A stretch of DNA of 21,944 nucleotides from JAFGSZ01 sp964492185. Lineage in GTDB: Bacteria; Bacteroidota; Bacteroidia; Bacteroidales; UBA10428. The position numbers and the translations under genes are program-made. A model generated the notes under the pieces. The model was not told where the DNA came from, did no database searches, and saw nothing but the letters and a program-made list of their open reading frames with translations. Numbering within the stretch: position 1 is the first letter of the stretch; every line of letters starts with the position of its first letter. This document shows, in pieces, positions 8,193 to 15,278 of this stretch. Where the stretch lies: assembly GCA_964492185.1 (NCBI GenBank), contig CAZBJH010000050.1, positions 1 through 21,944 on the forward strand, read 5' to 3'.

Positions 8193-8240
8193 TACGGTGT
8201 TTTCTTCTTGTGTATATGTAGAACAGATTTATTAATTTGG

Positions 8241-8271
8241 CAAAGATATTGAATTAAGACTTTTTACGAAA
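8241..8271 (-). promoter_or_regulatory. Probable metG promoter
   Basis: Read on the minus strand, TATCTTTG (8241-8248) fits the Bacteroidota -7 element TAnnTTTG. TTTC (8268-8271), one base off the -33 TTTG, lies 19 bases upstream. Transcription would start near 8234 and leave a leader of about 42 nt before ATG 8192. Confidence 0.5.
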
Positions 8272-8311
8272 TAACCATGATCCTTATTAATCATATAATC
8301 ATAAAATAGCC

Positions 8312-9220
8312 ATGATCCGCCTTCCTTACCTGCAGCCTGATGATCCCGTCTATATAACTGCTCCGGCAAGTCCTGTGAAAAAAGCAGATATAGTACCGGC
8401 AGCTGATATTTATACCGGCTGGGGTTTAAAGGTGCAGTTCGCGAAACACCTTTATGCAAGTAAAGATCAATTTGCCGGTAAGGACGATGACAGGCTGGCG
8501 GATTTTCAATCCGGACTGGATAATCCCGGTATTAAAGCGATCATTTGTGCTCGCGGGGGTTATGGAACGATCCGGATATTAAGTAAATTGAATTTTGACC
8601 GGTTTAAATCATATCCTAAATGGATAGTCGGTTTTAGTGATATTACCCTGCTGCATATTTTGCTTAATAATAATATGCATTTCGAGAGTCTGCATGGCCC
8701 CATGCCAATTAATATTAACAGTGATGATAAACAGAAAGACATGATTGAGAACATGAAATCACTGTTGTTTGGCAAACCCGTTGATTATACCTTTCCTTCT
8801 GATACCAATAATCGCCAGGGCACTGGTATTGGCCAGTTGATCGGAGGAAATCTGTCGATATTGTGCAGTACTATGGGAACGCCTTATGAACCTGATACAA
8901 GTGGCAGGATATTATTTATAGAAGATGTTGATGAATATTTGTATCATATTGACCGTATGATGTGGACACTCAAGCTGGCAGGAAAACTCAGTGCTTTGAG
9001 AGGGCTTGTTATTGGGGCTATGAATGATATGAAAGATAAACGTTTGCCATTCGGAAAATCAGCCTATGAGATAATCGCGGAAGCGGTTGCAGATTATGAC
9101 TATCCGGTGGCTTTCGGTTTCCCCGCGGGGCATATAAGTTCCAACCATCCCCTGATAATGGGCAGGCGCACCGAACTTAAGGTCGATGAAAAGGGGTCAA
9201 ATCTTATATTTAAAAGCTGA
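8312..9220 (+). CDS. ldcA: LD-carboxypeptidase (peptidase S66)
   Basis: This family cleaves the bond between meso-diaminopimelate and D-alanine in murein tetrapeptides during peptidoglycan recycling, in the cytoplasm. The 302-residue protein shows the S66 triad in its usual contexts: Ser109 in GFSDIT, Glu204 in LFIEDVDE and His274 in FPAGHISSNHP. The substrate-loop motif ARGGYG (80-85) and GNLS (179-182) are also present. There is no signal peptide. The next gene, a YraN homologue, starts eight bases after the stop, so the two are probably co-transcribed. The start ATG lies 119 bases from the divergent metG start. No TAnnTTTG element was found upstream in this orientation. Confidence 0.93.
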   Translation: MIRLPYLQPDDPVYITAPASPVKKADIVPAADIYTGWGLKVQFAKHLYASKDQFAGKDDDRLADFQSGLDNPGIKAIICARGGYGTIRILSKLNFDRFKSYPKWIVGFSDITLLHILLNNNMHFESLHGPMPININSDDKQKDMIENMKSLLFGKPVDYTFPSDTNNRQGTGIGQLIGGNLSILCSTMGTPYEPDTSGRILFIEDVDEYLYHIDRMMWTLKLAGKLSALRGLVIGAMNDMKDKRLPFGKSAYEIIAEAVADYDYPVAFGFPAGHISSNHPLIMGRRTELKVDEKGSNLIFKS

Positions 9221-9228
9221 ACGGTCCT

Positions 9229-9597
9229 ATGGGAGAGCATAATGATCTTGGGAAAAAAGGTGAGGTGATTGCTGTAAATTATCTGAAGCATAAGGGATAT
9301 TCAATTATAGCTGTAAACTGGCGTTACAGGCATAAAGAGATCGATATTGTTGCCAGGGATAAAGATTTTCTGGTGATCGTTGAAGTAAAAACAAGAAAAA
9401 ATAATTCCTGTACCTTGCCGGAAGAGTCAGTTAATACTAATAAAAAAAGGCATTTGGTCAATGCGGCTGAGGTTTACATCATGCGTAACAAAATAGATCT
9501 CGAAACGCGCTTTGATATTATTTCCATAGGTTTCGATATCAAAGGAAAACCTGAGATAAGACATATTAAAGAGGCATTTCATCCCTCTGCATTGTAA
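9229..9597 (+). CDS. yraN: YraN family (UPF0102) nuclease-fold protein
   Basis: A 122-residue protein with the features of UPF0102: GKKGEVIAVNYL near the N-terminus (Glu12), KEIDIVA with Asp39, and VEVKTR with Glu52 and Lys54. Together these make the PD-(D/E)xK-like endonuclease core. The family resembles Holliday-junction resolvases, but its cellular role is not settled, so I give no specific activity. It starts eight bases after ldcA and probably shares its transcript. Length is typical of the family (about 115-125 residues). Confidence 0.9.
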   Translation: MGEHNDLGKKGEVIAVNYLKHKGYSIIAVNWRYRHKEIDIVARDKDFLVIVEVKTRKNNSCTLPEESVNTNKKRHLVNAAEVYIMRNKIDLETRFDIISIGFDIKGKPEIRHIKEAFHPSAL

Positions 9598-9663
9598 CAG
9601 GGGTATGTGTGGAGTTGAGCATTGTTACTTCGGGCTTTGAGTTTTTTACAGCCATTTTCTCAT

Positions 9664-9671
9664 TACTTTTG
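9664..9671 (+). promoter_or_regulatory. Candidate -7 element for the DUF502 gene
   Basis: TACTTTTG fits TAnnTTTG and would place the transcript start near 9678, about 26 nt before ATG 9704. The nearest upstream TTTG is 24 bases away, longer than the usual spacing, so the call is tentative. Confidence 0.35.
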
Positions 9672-9703
9672 TTTTACAGTTTAAACAATAAAAATCAGAA
9701 AAA

Positions 9704-10270
9704 ATGAAAAAGCTGATAACCTATTTTTTCCAGGGATTGCTTTATATTACTCCTGCAGCATTGACAATTTATATAGTTTATATTGTTTTCAACCTGATCG
9801 ACGGGGTTTTGCAAACATACCTGATGGAGTATTTGCCCGTCAGGATACCGGGACTGGGTATAATAATTCTTTTGTTTATTATCGCATTACTCGGATATGT
9901 AGGTCAGACCCTTCTTTTTAAGCCTTTACAGATATGGATTGACCGGTTAATGAAAAATGCCCCTCTTGTGAAAGTGCTTTATTCTTCTATCCGTGACCTG
10001 TTATCTGCCTTTGTCGGGAAAGAAAAGAAATTTGACAAACCGGTGCTTGTGTTGGTAAATACAATATCCAATTTGGAGAAAGTAGGTTTTATAACAAATG
10101 AGGACCTGGGCGATCTGACGATAAAGGATAAAGTTGCAGTGTATTTTCCTCACAGCTATAATTTCTCGGGTGAGATGTTTATCGTACCAAGGGAACATAT
10201 AACCTTACTGGATATTTCCTCTTCCGAAGCTATGAAATTTATAGTCTCCGGAGGGATCACGAAAGTTTGA
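9704..10270 (+). CDS. DUF502 family membrane protein
   Basis: A 188-residue integral membrane protein. Two hydrophobic spans are visible, at about 8-30 (FFQGLLYITPAALTIYIVYI) and 50-70 (GLGIIILLFIIALLGYVGQTL). A soluble C-terminal part follows with VKVLYSSIRDLLSAF and YFPHSYNFSGEMFIVPREH. These match DUF502, a widespread bacterial and plant family with no settled biochemical function. The gene lies 106 bases after yraN behind its own candidate promoter. The 508 bases after it hold only repeats before the next gene. Function unknown. Confidence 0.85.
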   Translation: MKKLITYFFQGLLYITPAALTIYIVYIVFNLIDGVLQTYLMEYLPVRIPGLGIIILLFIIALLGYVGQTLLFKPLQIWIDRLMKNAPLVKVLYSSIRDLLSAFVGKEKKFDKPVLVLVNTISNLEKVGFITNEDLGDLTIKDKVAVYFPHSYNFSGEMFIVPREHITLLDISSSEAMKFIVSGGITKV

Positions 10271-10418
10271 GAGTGAAGTTGGTTATTGCAGACCGGATCA
10301 GTGTTATATTTCAGTATCCGAAAGTTGATAACCGGTATAAGGTTATTCGGGAACCGGTTTTCAGGTTTTCGAAGGTTTGACTTTGAATACTATTCATTAT
10401 ATTTGACTGACTCTAACC

Positions 10419-10615
10419 AGTGTCTGTCCATAAAGTCCCATTTGCTGCGTTACGCTTGTCCGAAAATTGCTCATTTACGACAAGTAAACCCCCATATGCC
10501 GCAAGTCTGTGACTTGTGGCTCTCGCATTTTCGAACTGCGCAAGCCTTGCAAATGGAACTTTCTGAACAGACACATGACCAGTTAAATATTTTGCCAACT
10601 TTATGGACAGACACT
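10419..10615. mobile_element. Family C inverted-repeat element
   Basis: The ends are perfect 18-bp inverted repeats: AGTGTCTGTCCATAAAGT (10419-10436) and ACTTTATGGACAGACACT (10598-10615). Inside, arms 10432-10467 and 10527-10562 are partly complementary. AAAGT-CATTTGC pairs with GCAAATG-ACTTT, and CGAAAAT with ATTTTCG, around a mismatched centre. The loop holds a 23-nt palindrome (10498-10520) also found twice near 5850-6050. A further GAACAGACAC at 10565 resembles the terminus again, suggesting nested insertion. The element shares its outer 11 bases with family B. There is no credible gene. The flank 10271-10418 shows nothing recognisable. Confidence 0.7.
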
Positions 10616-10640
10616 AACTGGAGTTTGTCAATAAACTTAT

Positions 10641-10762
10641 AGTGTTTGTTCAGAATGTTCGAGATCAAGGCGCGTGAACATTTTAAACCGCAGAATACTA
10701 AAGTATTTGAGGATTTAAAATGTGAGCAGCAACGCGGATATCGGACATTATGGACAGACACT
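10641..10762 (+). mobile_element. Family B inverted-repeat element, complete copy
   Basis: A 122-bp element with 26-base ends, AGTGTTTGTTC...GAGATC and GATATCGG...GGACAGACACT. They pair at 21 of 26 positions, plus three T-G pairs that count only in plus-strand RNA. Inside are CGCG/CGCG, ACATTTTAAA with TTTAAAATGT, and a tip hairpin AATACT-AA-AGTATT. The element can therefore fold end to end as one long hairpin. Other copies are at 473-522 (fragment) and 21860-21944 (reversed, cut by the window end). It ends 16 bases before the DUF4870 start codon. Confidence 0.75.
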
Positions 10763-10778
10763 AACTAATAACAGATAT

Positions 10779-11129
10779 ATGGAACTACTACCAACCAAAG
10801 ACGAACGAAACATGGGTATGCTTTGTCATTTGCTTGCCCTCAGCGGTTTTGTCATACCATTCGGCTGGATCTTCGGGCCTATGATCGTTTGGCTGATAAA
10901 AAAGGACCAGTCCGAATTTGTTAACCGGCAGGGTAAGGATGCCCTGAATTTTCAAATATCGATGTTGATCTGGACTATTTGTTGTATTCCTTTGATCATC
11001 ATAATTATTGGAATAATAGCTTTGATAGGTCTTGCCATACTAAATATTATCATGATCATTGTCGCATCGGTAAGGGCAGCAGACGGACAATCAACAGAGT
11101 ACCCTTTGAGCCTTAAAATATTACAATAA
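10779..11129 (+). CDS. DUF4870 family small membrane protein
   Basis: A 116-residue hydrophobic protein with the DUF4870 pattern: MGMLCHLLALSGFVIPFGWI at the start, then PMIVWLIKKDQSEFVNRQGKDALNFQ, then a long hydrophobic stretch (about 60-98). I predict two to three membrane spans, at about 17-40 and 57-98, with the charged KKDQSEFVNRQGKDA loop between them. The function of the family is unknown. I start at ATG 10779; an in-frame ATG at 10722 lies inside the family B repeat and would only translate repeat sequence. There is no clear ribosome-binding site. The repeat ends 16 bases upstream, so the gene's promoter must lie in or before it. The gene is convergent with cysK. Confidence 0.82.
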   Translation: MELLPTKDERNMGMLCHLLALSGFVIPFGWIFGPMIVWLIKKDQSEFVNRQGKDALNFQISMLIWTICCIPLIIIIIGIIALIGLAILNIIMIIVASVRAADGQSTEYPLSLKILQ

Positions 11130-11176
11130 CGGTAGTCAGCGCCGTGCAATTAGCCCGGTAAAGCCAATAATGCAGG

Positions 11177-12088
11177 TTAAAACAATCCTTCTACCGACAG
11201 GTAACGTTCACCTGTATCATAATTAAATGCAATGATACGCGAACCTGCCGGAAGTTCCTTTAGTTTTTTGGCTATTGCCGCCAGTGTGGCACCTGAAGAA
11301 ATACCGCCGAAAATACCTTCTTCATGGGCAGCACGCTTTGTATATTCAACGGCCTCCTGATGCGATACCTTTATGGTGCCGTTCAGAACATTAATATTAA
11401 GGGTATCGGGGATGAATCCGGCACCTATTCCCTGTATGGGATGAGGGCCGGGCTGGCCACCACTTATCACCGGTGATGCTTCCGGCTCGACCGCATATGC
11501 TTCAAGGTCGGGAAATTTCTTTTTTAGTTCCTGTGTCACTCCTGTTATATGTCCTCCAGTACCAACACCTGTGATAAGATAGTCAAATCCCTCGGGGAAA
11601 TCATTTATAATCTCCTGTGCTGTCGCGGTTCTGTGAATTTCGGGATTGGCTTCATTATCAAACTGTGAAGGTATCCATACATCCGGGTTACCGTCCCTGA
11701 TCTGTCGCGCTCTTTCAATAGCTCCATTCATTCCTTTTTCCCTGGGAGTGAGTTCAAATTCCGCACCGTATGCTGCCATGATCTTGCGGCGTTCAACCGA
11801 CATTGATTCCGGCATTACCAGGATAAGACGGTACTTTTTTACCGCGGCAACCATGGCAAGCCCGATTCCTGTATTTCCCGATGTAGGTTCAACAATAACT
11901 GAATTTTTGTTAAGCAAGCCTTGTTTTTCAGCTTTTTCTACCATTGATAAAGCAATACGGTCTTTAATACTGCCTCCCGGATTGCTTCTTTCAAGTTTCA
12001 GCCATACTTCGTAATCCTTCGGATACAGTTTATTTACCTTTATATGGGGAGTATTGCCAATAATATCCAATATGTTATTTGCTTTCAT
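11177..12088 (-). CDS. cysK: Cysteine synthase (O-acetylserine sulfhydrylase)
   Basis: CysK joins O-acetylserine and sulfide to make cysteine, using PLP. The 303-residue protein has the Schiff-base lysine in NPGGSIKDR (Lys42), the substrate and phosphate loop PTSGNTG (68-74), and the PLP-phosphate site GVGTGGHITG. The C-terminal SSGA is also conserved. The ATG overlaps the end of cysE by 14 bases, so the two genes are translationally coupled. Together they form the complete serine-to-cysteine route. CysM-type enzymes are similar, but the pairing with cysE and the motif set favour CysK. A 12-base sequence around the start (ATGAAAGCAAAT on the minus strand) is repeated 24 bases upstream inside cysE. 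Confidence 0.94.
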   Translation of the reverse strand: MKANNILDIIGNTPHIKVNKLYPKDYEVWLKLERSNPGGSIKDRIALSMVEKAEKQGLLNKNSVIVEPTSGNTGIGLAMVAAVKKYRLILVMPESMSVERRKIMAAYGAEFELTPREKGMNGAIERARQIRDGNPDVWIPSQFDNEANPEIHRTATAQEIINDFPEGFDYLITGVGTGGHITGVTQELKKKFPDLEAYAVEPEASPVISGGQPGPHPIQGIGAGFIPDTLNINVLNGTIKVSHQEAVEYTKRAAHEEGIFGGISSGATLAAIAKKLKELPAGSRIIAFNYDTGERYLSVEGLF

Positions 12089-12887
12089 TACGTATTATAG
12101 ATTTGCTTTCATGATAAACAACCGAGTTGGGTGATACGCTTGATGTTAGCCATACATTACCGCCAATAACCGTGTCATGGCCAATTGTGGTATCGCCGCC
12201 AAGTATTGTACTGCCCGAATATATAATTACATTATCCTCGATAGTGGGATGTCTTTTTTTTCCTTTCATATCTTTTCTTACGAATAACGCGCCTAAGGTA
12301 ACACCCTGATATATCTTCACATTTTCACCGATCTTTGTTGTTTCCCCGATTACAACACCCGTGCCATGGTCAATAAAGAAATTTCTCCCGATCTCTGCCC
12401 CGGGGTGAATATCGATCCCGGTCTTACTGTGTGCATATTCCGACATGATCCTTGGCAGGAAAGGAACCTTTAGCCGGTATAAAACATGAGCAAGGCGGTA
12501 TATCGTTATCGAATAGAATCCGGGGTAGTATAATATAACACTTTCCTTTGAACGGGCCGCGGGATCAAAATCCAGAAAAGCCGTAGCGTCTTGTATCAGG
12601 CTTTCATACACAGCCGGGATCTCATTAAAAAAAGATGAAGTAATTTCCTGTGCCGACTGAGTAATTAAAGTTTCAACCGGATGAATGATATTTTGAAAAT
12701 CAATCTCAAGTTGTGACAAGTTTAGTTTGATCTGGGGCAGGGTACATGTTTTATCTTCTTTGAAAGGAAACAGGAACGCGATCAGGTTATCGGTAAAACG
12801 GTGTGCCTTAATCATCGACGGGACTTCTTTACGGAAGTCTTTATACTGTTCATTCAGGTATTCCGGGAATGTATTGATTGATATCAT
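12075..12887 (-). CDS. cysE: Serine O-acetyltransferase
   Basis: CysE transfers acetyl from acetyl-CoA to serine to make O-acetylserine for CysK. The 270-residue protein has a helical N-terminal domain (about 1-150) and a left-handed beta-helix with hexapeptide repeats. The latter includes AHSKTGIDIHPGAEIG (152-167), FIDHGTGVVIGET (171-183, active-site His174) and KIYQGVTLGALF. The N-terminal half is longer than in the short EpsC/CysE forms, as is common in Bacteroidota. I use ATG 12887; a TTG two codons upstream is in frame but unlikely. The gene sits 59 bases after proC and overlaps cysK by 14 bases, so proC-cysE-cysK is probably one transcript. The C-terminal peptide that can bind CysK usually ends in Ile; here the end is Lys, so the classic complex may not form. 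Confidence 0.93.
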   Translation of the reverse strand: MISINTFPEYLNEQYKDFRKEVPSMIKAHRFTDNLIAFLFPFKEDKTCTLPQIKLNLSQLEIDFQNIIHPVETLITQSAQEITSSFFNEIPAVYESLIQDATAFLDFDPAARSKESVILYYPGFYSITIYRLAHVLYRLKVPFLPRIMSEYAHSKTGIDIHPGAEIGRNFFIDHGTGVVIGETTKIGENVKIYQGVTLGALFVRKDMKGKKRHPTIEDNVIIYSGSTILGGDTTIGHDTVIGGNVWLTSSVSPNSVVYHESKSIIRNESK

Positions 12888-12946
12888 GATCAAAGTATCT
12901 TGAATGGTTAAACAAGTAGTTGAAGTATATGTTTACCTGAATTGTC

Positions 12947-13756
12947 TCAATTATTATTTTTTTTCAGCAGATCAAGTTTATTATAGGAGGTAATGAGCCC
13001 CTTGATAAGTGCCGAGCTAAAGCCCTGATGCTCCATTTCATTCAGGCCTGAAATAGTTATACCCAAAGGAGTGGTTACCTTATCAATTTCTTTTTCAGGA
13101 TGGTTACCACTTTCGAGGATAAGTTGGGAAGCTCCCCTGATTGTTTGTGCCGTGATCAATTGTGAAAGTTCAGCCCCGAATCCGATCTCAATGCCGCCCT
13201 GTGAGACGGCCCTCATGAACCTGAGGGCAAAAGCTATACCACATGCTCCGAGTACGGTTGCCGCACCCATTAGTTCTTCGTTGATTACAACAGTTTTTCC
13301 AAGGGTATCGAACAGGCCTGTGATGATTTCTTCATAAGGTTTATCATCATCATGCGATGCGATACACGTCATGGATTCGCGAAGTGCAACCGCTATGTTG
13401 GGCATAGCCCTGAATATTGGAATATTGCCCGTGATGGCAGATATTTCCTTAATAGTAACTCCGGAAACTACAGAAACAATAATATGTTTTTCTTTATTCA
13501 GTTTGGTTTTGATCTCCTCCAGCAAATGAAACACCTGATGGGGTTTAACGGCAATAATAATGATACCGGCTTTTTTTACCGCCAGCAAATTATCATCTGT
13601 CACTTCTATTTGCTGATCAATAAATTCATCAAGCAGATGAACGCGGCGACGCGTTACGGTAAGTTTTTCTGCAGGATGCTTGCTTTTGATCAGGCCGCGA
13701 AGTATTGAAGACCCCAGGTTCCCCGCGCCAAGAATAGAGATATGATATTGGTGCAT
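12947..13756 (-). CDS. proC: Pyrroline-5-carboxylate reductase
   Basis: ProC reduces 1-pyrroline-5-carboxylate to proline with NAD(P)H, the last step of proline synthesis. The 269-residue protein has the Rossmann loop ILGAGNLGSSI (8-18), the VKPHQV segment, IFRAMPNIAVALRES, and the C-terminal signature region VTTPLGITISGLNEMEHQGF. The usual signature is VTSPGGTT; the form here keeps the Thr-Pro and Gly but not the double Gly, a variant also seen in Bacteroidota homologues. The gene follows the pgk terminator and precedes cysE by 59 bases, so it probably heads the proC-cysE-cysK transcript. I saw no convincing TAnnTTTG element in the short space (13757-13779) before it. Confidence 0.92.
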   Translation of the reverse strand: MHQYHISILGAGNLGSSILRGLIKSKHPAEKLTVTRRRVHLLDEFIDQQIEVTDDNLLAVKKAGIIIIAVKPHQVFHLLEEIKTKLNKEKHIIVSVVSGVTIKEISAITGNIPIFRAMPNIAVALRESMTCIASHDDDKPYEEIITGLFDTLGKTVVINEELMGAATVLGACGIAFALRFMRAVSQGGIEIGFGAELSQLITAQTIRGASQLILESGNHPEKEIDKVTTPLGITISGLNEMEHQGFSSALIKGLITSYNKLDLLKKNNN

Positions 13757-13779
13757 AATGCGTTCAGGTTTAGCGGTGT

Positions 13780-13829
13780 AAAAAAATAAAAATGCTCGTT
13801 TCGGTATAAAGATAAGCCAAAACGAGCAT
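13780..13829 (-). terminator. Rho-independent terminator after pgk
   Basis: On the minus strand, ATGCTCGTTTTGG (13829-13817) pairs with CCGAAACGAGCAT (13804-13792) over 13 bases with one G-T pair and a 12-base loop. TTTTTATTTTTTT follows directly. It lies just after the pgk stop at 13851 and separates pgk from proC. Confidence 0.9.
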
Positions 13830-13850
13830 ATACTAAAATTAAATTCCTGC

Positions 13851-15044
13851 TTATCCCCGGATCGCTTTTATACCCGGTAGTTCTTTACCTTCAAGATATT
13901 CGAGCATAGCGCCCCCGCCTGTTGAAACATAGCTGACCCGATCAGCAAGTTTGTTTTTGTTAATGGCAGCCACTGAATCGCCGCCTCCTATAAGGCTGAA
14001 AGCGCCTTTAGCGGTAGCTGCGGCGATGGCCCTGGCGATCTCTGATGTTCCTTTCGAGAATTTTTCCATTTCAAAAACACCCATCGGGCCGTTCCAGAGT
14101 ATGGTCTTTGAATTTTCTATTACCTCTTTGTATTGTTTTATGGTTTCCGGACCGATATCCAAACCCATCCAGCCATCAGGTGTTTTGTCCGTATCCGAGA
14201 CGGAAGTCATTGCCTCCGCATCAAACTGATCTGCATTTACGGCATCAACAGGGAGGTAAAGCTTAACATTATGTTCTTTTGCTTTTTCAATAATGCTTAG
14301 GGCAAGGTCAAGCTTATCCTCTTCACATAGCGATTTTCCAATCTTTCCGCCTTTTGCTTTAATAAAGGTATAGGTCATGCCACCGCCAATCAAAAGGTTT
14401 TCTATTTTGGGCAACAGGTTTTCGATTACCTGTATCTTATCCGATACTTTAGCTCCGCCCATTATAGCTGTAAAGGGTTTCTCGGAGCGGTGAACGACCT
14501 TGTCCATACTTTTAAGCTCGCTATCGATCAGAAACCCGAACATCTTTTTATCTTCATCAAAGTATCGTGCGATAATGGTTGTTGAAGCATGTGCACGATG
14601 AGCTGTTCCAAAGGCGTCATTTACATATACATCTGTACCTTCGGCAAGCTTCTTCGAAAATTCCCCGTCACCCTTGGTTTCCTCTTTGTAGAAACGTAAA
14701 TTTTCAAGTACGAGAATTTCTCCCGGCTTAAGGTTTTTCTTTTTTTCCAGTGTTGCATCGCCTATACAATCATTTGCAAAACTGACTTTCGTGCCTGTTA
14801 ATTTTTCCAGTTCGGGGACCACATGTTTAAGTGAAAATTTTTCCTCCGGTCCTTCCTTAGGCCTCCCTAGATGAGACATCAAAACTGCAGAGCCCCCGTC
14901 ACCAATTATTTTTTTTATCGTTGGCAGTGCACCCCTGATACGGTTATTGTCAGTCACTTCAAACTTATCGTTCAGCGGGACATTAAAATCTACCCTTACA
15001 ATGGCTTTCTTTCCTGAAAAATTATAATTATCAATTGTTTGCAT
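13851..15044 (-). CDS. pgk: Phosphoglycerate kinase
   Basis: Pgk transfers phosphate from 1,3-bisphosphoglycerate to ADP in glycolysis, and the reverse in gluconeogenesis. The 397-residue protein is full length. It has VRVDFNVPL (17-25), SHLGRPK (57-63), ENLRFYKEE, NDAFGTAHRAHAS, GGAKVSDK, and the nucleotide-binding IGGGDSVAAI and STGGGAMLE near the C-terminus. I use ATG 15044 (MQTIDNYNF) rather than the in-frame ATG at 15095, because a good -7 element (15093-15100) puts the transcript start near 15086, downstream of 15095. The gene is monocistronic, with its own terminator, and divergent from holB. Confidence 0.97.
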   Translation of the reverse strand: MQTIDNYNFSGKKAIVRVDFNVPLNDKFEVTDNNRIRGALPTIKKIIGDGGSAVLMSHLGRPKEGPEEKFSLKHVVPELEKLTGTKVSFANDCIGDATLEKKKNLKPGEILVLENLRFYKEETKGDGEFSKKLAEGTDVYVNDAFGTAHRAHASTTIIARYFDEDKKMFGFLIDSELKSMDKVVHRSEKPFTAIMGGAKVSDKIQVIENLLPKIENLLIGGGMTYTFIKAKGGKIGKSLCEEDKLDLALSIIEKAKEHNVKLYLPVDAVNADQFDAEAMTSVSDTDKTPDGWMGLDIGPETIKQYKEVIENSKTILWNGPMGVFEMEKFSKGTSEIARAIAAATAKGAFSLIGGGDSVAAINKNKLADRVSYVSTGGGAMLEYLEGKELPGIKAIRG

Positions 15045-15092
15045 AATTGTGTTTTTATTGTTTACGGATTCTTTCCGGAAATTTTTGTTGTG

Positions 15093-15100
15093 CAAAGGTA
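15093..15100 (-). promoter_or_regulatory. Probable pgk promoter -7 element
   Basis: TACCTTTG on the minus strand fits TAnnTTTG. The transcript would start near 15086, giving a ~42-nt leader before ATG 15044. No well-spaced TTTG was found upstream; the nearest is about 26 bases away. The element decides the start by excluding ATG 15095. Confidence 0.55.
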
Positions 15101-15116
15101 AAAAACTATTTTTATT

Positions 15117-15124
15117 TAACTTTG
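15117..15124 (+). promoter_or_regulatory. Candidate -7 element for holB operon
   Basis: TAACTTTG fits TAnnTTTG in the plus direction, back to back with the pgk element. It would leave a ~148-nt leader before holB. The leader contains an AAGCCT/AGGCTT inverted repeat (15141-15168) and a short dispersed repeat (15201-15226). Spacing to any -33 motif is poor, so confidence is low. Confidence 0.3.
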
Positions 15125-15278
15125 CCCAAAATAAAATAACAAGCCTTCAATATATATGCTTCAGGCTTAAGGCAGATGGAAGGCCTGGAAAGCTGAACCT
15201 TTAGCCCGGTTAAATCAATAATGCCGGCAAGGATCAATAGATCAAATTATTAATAATTGTAGCCGGGAAAACTTTGAT

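Noticed and set aside
10286..10642. 118-residue plus-strand frame after the DUF502 gene
   Set aside because: It runs through the inverted repeats of element C and is not recognisable as any protein.
10471..10761. 96-residue minus-strand frame across elements C and B
   Set aside because: It covers the repeats in the opposite direction. Open frames in palindromic repeats often appear on both strands.
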